A DNA stretch of 10,145 bases, from positions 1 through 10,145 of the forward strand of contig RZZF01000043.1 in NCBI GenBank assembly GCA_009929975.1, in the 5' to 3' direction. The notes under the pieces were generated by a model, which was given only the letters and a program-made list of their open reading frames with translations, did no database searches and had not been told where the DNA came from. Every line of letters begins with the position of its first letter. Within the stretch, counting starts at the first letter, position 1. Below, one piece after another: positions 5,929 to 10,145 of this stretch. The position numbers and the translations under genes were made by a program. Source of the DNA: Clostridia bacterium (GTDB lineage Bacteria; Bacillota; Clostridia; Saccharofermentanales; UBA5734).

Positions 5929-6669
5929 TTATTCAGCCAATGTACGCAGTGTGTCGATTCGGATAATCCGGAGTCCCCGATGGCCACGCGATTCAATAAT
6001 CCCGTCGTTTTCCAGCTGGCCCAGTTTGCGCGAGATCGTTTCCCTGGCAATTCCGATATAACTGGCCAGCCCTTCACGGCTGAGCGGAAGTGTCACATGA
6101 ATGCCATCGCTGCGGACCCGGCCATAACGCTCTGCGAAATCAAGCAGCGTCGTGCTGATTCTCGCATCAATGCTGCGGCCGCCCATTGTCTGTATCGCCT
6201 GTTCCAGCCGCCCGAGGCGCAGCGTCAGGTCCTGAATGAGCTGCAGCGCGAGTTCAGGATGCCGGATGATCAGCTGGTTGAGCGCCTGCCGGCTCAGCTG
6301 GCAGATGCGGGTATCAGTCAAAGCCTCCACCTGGTAGGGCGTTTCCGAAGCGGAGAGGAGATGCTGCTCGCCGAAAAAATCACCTTCACTGAAAATATAG
6401 AGAATCTGCTCTCGTCCGTCAGCGGAGTAACGGCAGGCCTTGGCTTGTCCCCCACTGATGATGGTGACCGAAGAACTCACGGTGCCCAGAGGGATGATGA
6501 CACTACCGGCCGGGTATTCGGTGTGCTCAATCTGGGTGGCGATTTCCGTCAGGGCCTCAAAAGGCAGTGCGGAGAACAGCGGGATCTTGTGAGTGCATAA
6601 TTTATCAAGACAGGTCTGGCAGGCCCGGTCGCAGATCTGCGGCAATGAGATCACCCCTTTCAATGTCAT
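5929..6669 (-). CDS. FNR-type Crp/Fnr transcriptional regulator with likely [4Fe-4S] site
   Basis: A 246-residue protein. An N-terminal cysteine cluster (C13-x3-C17-x2-C20-x4-C25) is followed by a cNMP-binding-type beta-roll (about 30-130, GDFFGEQHLL), a dimerisation helix and a C-terminal helix-turn-helix (LSREGLASYIGIARETISRKLGQL, about 196-219, written here as a run of motif parts: LSREGLASYIG then RETISRKL). The cluster closely resembles E. coli FNR (Cys16, 20, 23, 29). Cys123 (RICQL) aligns with FNR Cys122 (MVCEI), completing a four-Cys set. B. subtilis Fnr instead has its ligands at the C-terminus. Arg209, Glu210 and Arg214 match the CRP-like reading of TGTGA. I chose ATG 6669, preceded by GAGGT; the frame extends to 6759 but upstream starts lack a ribosome binding site. 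It probably senses oxygen or NO and controls the DUF438 gene. Confidence 0.88.
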   Translation of the reverse strand: MTLKGVISLPQICDRACQTCLDKLCTHKIPLFSALPFEALTEIATQIEHTEYPAGSVIIPLGTVSSSVTIISGGQAKACRYSADGREQILYIFSEGDFFGEQHLLSASETPYQVEALTDTRICQLSRQALNQLIIRHPELALQLIQDLTLRLGRLEQAIQTMGGRSIDARISTTLLDFAERYGRVRSDGIHVTLPLSREGLASYIGIARETISRKLGQLENDGIIESRGHRGLRIIRIDTLRTLAE

Positions 6670-6685
6670 TATAACCTCATTTTGT

Positions 6686-6714
6686 TTGAATTGATTTTTT
6701 TTGTATGGCATGAT
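6686..6714 (+). promoter_or_regulatory. Possible promoter of the carotenoid operon
   Basis: In the 88-nt gap between the divergent regulator and crtP, TTGAAT (6686-6691) and CATGAT (6709-6714) are 17 nt apart, each matching four of six consensus positions. The spacer contains a run of eight T (6695-6702). No TGTGA-N6-TCACA or TTGAT-N4-ATCAA site was found in this gap. The call is weak; other hexamer pairs are possible. Confidence 0.3.
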
Positions 6715-6757
6715 GAAACCAGTTCTCCGGGTAAGTGGACTAAGTAGGAGGCCTGTC

Positions 6758-8266
6758 ATGAATAAACAGCATGTTGTGGTGATCGGTGGAGGTCTTGGTG
6801 GTCTTTCTGCCGCGATATCACTGGCGCAATCAGGATATAACGTGTCCCTGTTTGAGAAAAACAGTCATTTCGGCGGCAAATTGAACACGCTCAGCCAGGA
6901 TGGGTTCAATTTTGATCTGGGGCCGTCGATTCTGACCATGCCGCATATTTTTGAAGCGCTCTTCACCCGGTCCGGCCGCCGGATGCCGGACTATCTGACG
7001 ATTCAGCGGCTTGATCTCGAATGGCGCTCGTTTTTTCCGGACGGTTCGATGATTGACCTCTACGGCGATTTGGACCGCATGGCAGAAGCCAATCCCACGC
7101 TTTCCGCAGAGGACATGGCGGATTACCGCCGCTTCCTCGACTACGCAGGCCAGCTTTATGATCTCACGGAAGCCGGTTATCTTTCCGATCAGGGACTTGA
7201 TACCATGGGCGATGTTCTGCGCCGTCACGGTGTTGTCGGAGCTTTGCAGGGATTTGATTATTTTTCCGGCATGTTTGACGCGATCGCCAAATATGTCCGT
7301 CATCCCCACCTGCGCGATATGCTGGCCTATTTCATCAAATATGTCGGGTCTTCGCCCTATGACGCTCCGGCTGTGCTCAACATGATGATCGCGATGCAGC
7401 AACGCCAGGGTGTCTGGTATGTTCCGGGCGGCATGTTGGGTATTGCCGCCGCGCTGGTCCGTCTGGCTGATGAACTGGGTGTCTCACTGAATGCCGGACA
7501 GGAGGTTGTTGAACTGGTCCGCGGCAAACGGCAGTCCATCCGTGCCGCGCGTCTGTCAGACGGACGGGAGATCAGCGCTGAGCTTTTTGTCTCCAACATG
7601 GAAGTCATACCGGCCAGCCGCCAGCTGCTGCATGAACCTGAACGCAGGATCCGCCGCCTCGATCGATTTGAACCGGCCTGCTCAGGTCTGGTTCTGCATC
7701 TGGGTGTCGACCGGCTGTATCCGCAGCTGGCCCACCACAATTTCTTCTTCTCGGCCGATCCGCGCCAGCATTTTGAGACCGTCTTCAGAAAGCACCAGCT
7801 GCCTGAAGATCCGACGCTCTATGTTGTCAATGTCAGCAAGACTGATCCGGCCCAGGCTCTGCCGGGACATGAGAACATTAAAATCCTGCCGCATATTCCT
7901 TATCTGCAGAATCAACCGTTTTCCCGCGATGATTATCTGCAGCTGAGAAACCGCGTCCTGGTCAAGATGGAGCGGATGGGGATCACGGATCTGCGGCAGC
8001 ATATTGTGACGGAGGATATGTGGACGCCTGAGGACATCCGTCAGAATTACTATTCTGATCGGGGCGCGATTTACGGCGTTGTTTCAGACCGGATCGCCAA
8101 TCATGGCTTCAAGCACCCCAAGCGCAGCCGGTGGTACCGCAATCTCTACTTTGTCGGCGGGACTGTTAATCCGGGCGGAGGCATGCCGATGGTCACCCGC
8201 AGCGGACAGCAGACTGCCAACCTGATCGCGGCGGACTGGCCGGTACGAACCGGACCGGTTGTCTGA
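6758..8266 (+). CDS. crtP: 4,4'-diaponeurosporene oxygenase (CrtP/CrtNb type)
   Basis: A 502-residue FAD-dependent enzyme of the phytoene-desaturase (CrtI) superfamily. An N-terminal dinucleotide-binding motif VVVIGGGLGGLSAA (residues 6-19) and a C-terminal block YFVGGTVNPGGGMPMVTRSG are plain. The stretches FDLGPSILTMP, WRSFFPDG, YFIKYVGSS with YDAPAVL, QLAHHNFFF and LPHIPYLQ match S. aureus CrtP as I remember it much better than the desaturase CrtN. CrtP oxidises the terminal methyl of 4,4'-diaponeurosporene towards aldehyde or acid, at the membrane. I chose ATG 6758 because TAGGAGG (6745-6751) precedes it by 6 nt; the frame runs back to TTG 6701 without a ribosome binding site. Its stop overlaps the next gene's start by one base. 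First gene of the operon, divergent from the FNR-type regulator. Confidence 0.9.
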   Translation: MNKQHVVVIGGGLGGLSAAISLAQSGYNVSLFEKNSHFGGKLNTLSQDGFNFDLGPSILTMPHIFEALFTRSGRRMPDYLTIQRLDLEWRSFFPDGSMIDLYGDLDRMAEANPTLSAEDMADYRRFLDYAGQLYDLTEAGYLSDQGLDTMGDVLRRHGVVGALQGFDYFSGMFDAIAKYVRHPHLRDMLAYFIKYVGSSPYDAPAVLNMMIAMQQRQGVWYVPGGMLGIAAALVRLADELGVSLNAGQEVVELVRGKRQSIRAARLSDGREISAELFVSNMEVIPASRQLLHEPERRIRRLDRFEPACSGLVLHLGVDRLYPQLAHHNFFFSADPRQHFETVFRKHQLPEDPTLYVVNVSKTDPAQALPGHENIKILPHIPYLQNQPFSRDDYLQLRNRVLVKMERMGITDLRQHIVTEDMWTPEDIRQNYYSDRGAIYGVVSDRIANHGFKHPKRSRWYRNLYFVGGTVNPGGGMPMVTRSGQQTANLIAADWPVRTGPVV

Positions 8267-9648
8267 TGCGGCACGAATGGGTAAAGATACAGCATAAACA
8301 GAAATCTCAGGCGGATTGCCCTGAACACAAGACCGCCGCGGAGCGCCATGCCCGGCTCGCCGTATTGCGCCGGATGATCATTGAACATGAATCGGAATGG
8401 GTTGGCGCGCTGGCCGAGGATCTGGGAAAATCGCCGATCGATGCCTATGTATCGGAAATTGGACCGCTGCTCGCGGAAATTGACGATCTGGACCGGCATA
8501 TCGACCGCTGGATGCGGCCGCAGAGACGAATCACCAGCCGCCTGATGCCGATGACAATCCAAACCATTCGCCAGCCGTACGGAAGCATTTTGATCATCAG
8601 CCCCTGGAATTATCCGATCCTGCTCGCCCTTGTCCCACTGGCCGGCGCGCTGGCAGCCGGCAATGCCTGCTTCATTAAACCCTCTGAGCAGGCTCCTGCC
8701 TGCAGCCGGCTGCTGGTACATCTGATCTCGCAGTCATTCAGCCCTGATGATGTCTTTGTGGTGGAGGGCGACGGTCAGGTGGCATCCGATTTACTGGGTC
8801 TGCCCTGGGATTTTATTTTTTTTACCGGCAGCCAGCGGATCGGCCGGGTTATCAGTGAAGCGGCGGCGCGGTTCATAACACCCTTGATTCTCGAACTGGG
8901 CGGGCGCAACCCATGTGTGATCCTGGATGAACATCCCAGTCAGGACTCCATCAGGCAGATTGTCTGGGGCAAATTCTTCAACTGCGGCCAGACCTGTGTC
9001 GCGCCGGATTATCTTCTGGTTCCCGCCGCGTCTGCGGAACGCATTCTGAAGACTCTGGCCGAGACGGTCGTCGATCTGTATGGCGCGGATCCGCGGCAAA
9101 GTCCGGATTATGGCCGCATTGTCAGTGAGCAGCACTGGAAACGCTTGACCTACCTGCTGCGCGAGGGTGAGATTGTACTTGGCGGGGAGAGTGACCGGGA
9201 CAGCCGCTATCTGAGCCCGACGATCATCACGGGGGTGCCGGAAGACAGTCCCCTGCTGCAGGATGAGATTTTCGGACCAGTCCTGCCGGTGCTGACTTAT
9301 CACGGAATTGACGATCTTCGGCCTTTTCTGGCGGGACGTCCGTCACCGCTGACAACCTATCTGTTCAGCCGTGATCGCCACCTGATCCGCTCGCTGCTGC
9401 CGGGAATCCGCAGTGGCAGTGTCATGATCAACCAGGTGATGCGCCAGGCCGCTTCGCCGAAGATCGCTTTTGGCGGAATCGGTGAAAGCGGCTATGGACG
9501 ATATCACGGCAAAGCCAGCTTTGAGGCGATGTCCTGGCAGCAGCCGGTCGTCCGGAGTGTGCCTTGGCCGACCCCGAGACTGCGCTATCCGCCTTATGAC
9601 AGGCGTCTCTATCACTGGATCCGCCGTTTTCGCCGCTGGCTCTATTGA
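8266..9648 (+). CDS. Aldehyde dehydrogenase, class-3-like, probably for carotenoid aldehydes
   Basis: A 460-residue NAD(P)-dependent aldehyde dehydrogenase. Motifs in order: ISPWNYP (cofactor region), NACFIKPSE, FFTGSQRIGR, LELGGRNP with the general-base Glu210, NCGQTCVAPDY with the catalytic Cys244, EIFGPVLPV and FGGIGESGYGRYHGK. The 34-residue Glu-Cys spacing and these motifs fit the short class 3 (ALDH3/fatty aldehyde) group. The C-terminal tail is rich in Arg, Trp and Tyr (RRLYHWIRRFRRWLY) and may associate with the membrane, where carotenoid substrates lie. The start overlaps the crtP stop (TGATG), implying translational coupling. The likely task is oxidising the CrtP aldehyde product to the carboxylic acid, as done by AldH in staphyloxanthin synthesis or CrtNc in Planococcus-type pathways. 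A general aldehyde role is possible. A run of eight T (8816-8823) lies in frame within the FIFFTG codons. Confidence 0.9.
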   Translation: MRHEWVKIQHKQKSQADCPEHKTAAERHARLAVLRRMIIEHESEWVGALAEDLGKSPIDAYVSEIGPLLAEIDDLDRHIDRWMRPQRRITSRLMPMTIQTIRQPYGSILIISPWNYPILLALVPLAGALAAGNACFIKPSEQAPACSRLLVHLISQSFSPDDVFVVEGDGQVASDLLGLPWDFIFFTGSQRIGRVISEAAARFITPLILELGGRNPCVILDEHPSQDSIRQIVWGKFFNCGQTCVAPDYLLVPAASAERILKTLAETVVDLYGADPRQSPDYGRIVSEQHWKRLTYLLREGEIVLGGESDRDSRYLSPTIITGVPEDSPLLQDEIFGPVLPVLTYHGIDDLRPFLAGRPSPLTTYLFSRDRHLIRSLLPGIRSGSVMINQVMRQAASPKIAFGGIGESGYGRYHGKASFEAMSWQQPVVRSVPWPTPRLRYPPYDRRLYHWIRRFRRWLY

Positions 9649-9657
9649 GGTTGCTCT

Positions 9658-10145
9658 ATGTTCTGGTTTTCTCTTGTGATGATCTTTCTCGCGATCACTG
9701 GCGGATTTCTCATGCTCTGGCGGATTCCGCTTGTCGATCACCCATCTGAGATCGCGACGGCAGAACCGCATCTGACGCCTTCCGATCTGATCGTGATCAT
9801 TCCTGCCTACAATGAAGCGGAACGGATCAGTCCACTGCTGCGGTCTCTGCTTGAGCAGGAGGGCGTTGATCGGGCCTGCTTCGTGGTGGTAGATGATCAT
9901 TCCAGCGACCAGACGGCACAGATCGCTTCTGATATGGGATTTCGGGTCATCGTTTCTGATCCGCGCAGACCCGGCTGGATCGGTAAATCGCGAGCCTGCT
10001 GGTCAGGCGCTAGATCAGCCGTCTGCCGCTATCTGATGTTTCTTGACGCTGATACGCGGCTGGAGGGACCGGACAGCCTGCGTCAGCTGGTCACGGCGTA
10101 TCAAAGCGCCGGAGACAGCGGTATCGTCTCCGTACAGCCCTGGCA
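9658..10145 (+). CDS. crtQ: CrtQ-like family 2 glycosyltransferase, N-terminal 162 residues (3' end outside window)
   Basis: The frame from ATG 9658 runs open to the window end. A hydrophobic N-terminal segment (MFWFSLVMIFLAITGGFLML) is a membrane anchor. It is followed by GT2 motifs: VIIPAYNEAERI, FVVVDDHSSDQT, and LDADTRL, whose DAD is the metal/UDP-sugar binding DxD. The GWIGKSRACWSGA stretch matches CrtQ-type enzymes (GWxGKSxAC). CrtQ attaches glucose to the carboxyl group of 4,4'-diaponeurosporenoate, giving a glucosyl ester. The ribosome binding site TGAGG overlaps the stop of the aldehyde dehydrogenase 9 nt upstream, so it is in the same operon. The missing part should hold the catalytic base and further membrane segments. 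crtO, crtM and crtN, if present, would be beyond the window. Confidence 0.85.
   Translation, partial: MFWFSLVMIFLAITGGFLMLWRIPLVDHPSEIATAEPHLTPSDLIVIIPAYNEAERISPLLRSLLEQEGVDRACFVVVDDHSSDQTAQIASDMGFRVIVSDPRRPGWIGKSRACWSGARSAVCRYLMFLDADTRLEGPDSLRQLVTAYQSAGDSGIVSVQPW

Noticed and set aside
5980..6600. Open frame of 206 codons on the + strand
   Set aside because: It lies wholly antisense to the FNR-type regulator, whose motifs are unmistakable; it has no ribosome binding site and no recognisable domain.
6670..6759. N-terminal extension of the FNR-type regulator (starts at 6759 or 6711)
   Set aside because: ATG 6669 has GAGGT upstream; the extension would run through the divergent promoter region and the crtP ribosome binding site.
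6830..7402. Open frame of 190 codons on the - strand
   Set aside because: It is a shadow of crtP, with no family resemblance and no start signal.
8146..8721. Open frame of 191 codons on the - strand, and similar ones at 8791-9303 and 9343-9900
   Set aside because: They are antisense to crtP, the aldehyde dehydrogenase and crtQ; their composition is Arg/Pro-rich as expected for shadow frames in GC-rich DNA.
8816..8823. T8 run in the aldehyde dehydrogenase gene as a frameshift or phase-variable switch
   Set aside because: The frame is intact on both sides and the run simply encodes the conserved FIFFTG motif; slippage remains possible but nothing shows it.

Overview
The window looks like chromosomal DNA of a Gram-positive bacterium (Bacillota), probably Clostridia-like with an anaerobic or microaerobic lifestyle. 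The base composition is moderately GC-rich by eye. The evidence is the gene set (a DUF6062 protein, a YedF-type DsrE protein, a DUF438/hemerythrin/PAS protein, an FNR-type regulator and Staphylococcus-type C30 carotenoid genes), strong AGGAGG-like ribosome binding sites, and tight gene packing. No species can be named from sequence alone. No tRNA, rRNA, CRISPR array, insertion sequence or phage gene was seen.

Left part (1-4571, all + strand): the 3' end of yebC; a P-loop ATPase fused to an Asp23/Gls24-like domain; a DUF6062 protein with a duplicated Cys/His motif; a short YedF/DsrE-like protein; a uroporphyrinogen-decarboxylase-family protein that is probably not the heme enzyme; and an MgtC/SapB membrane protein. 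Gaps are 6-67 nt, so this is probably one operon or two adjoining ones.

Middle part (4508-6669, - strand): an FNR-type regulator followed by a DUF438-hemerythrin-PAS protein. The regulator has N-terminal cysteines plus a central cysteine placed as in E. coli FNR. The intergenic gap between the two genes holds a perfect TGTGA-N6-TCACA operator. Its centre falls 41.5 bp upstream of the start predicted from an extended -10 element, which is the class II activation position. The module appears to end at a strong hairpin plus T-run that lies inside the 3' coding end of the convergent mgtC gene.

Right part (6758-10145, + strand, divergent from the regulator): a carotenoid operon of the staphyloxanthin type. 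It holds crtP (4,4'-diaponeurosporene oxygenase), a class-3-like aldehyde dehydrogenase and a crtQ-like glycosyltransferase cut by the window end. Together they would convert a C30 carotene end methyl to aldehyde, then acid, then glucosyl ester. The synthase crtM, desaturase crtN and acyltransferase crtO are not in the window.

The most interesting reading is an oxygen/redox-sensing module (FNR-type regulator, hemerythrin-PAS effector, matching operator) placed head to head with antioxidant pigment genes. Control of the pigment genes by this regulator is only inferred; no matching operator was found in the divergent gap.
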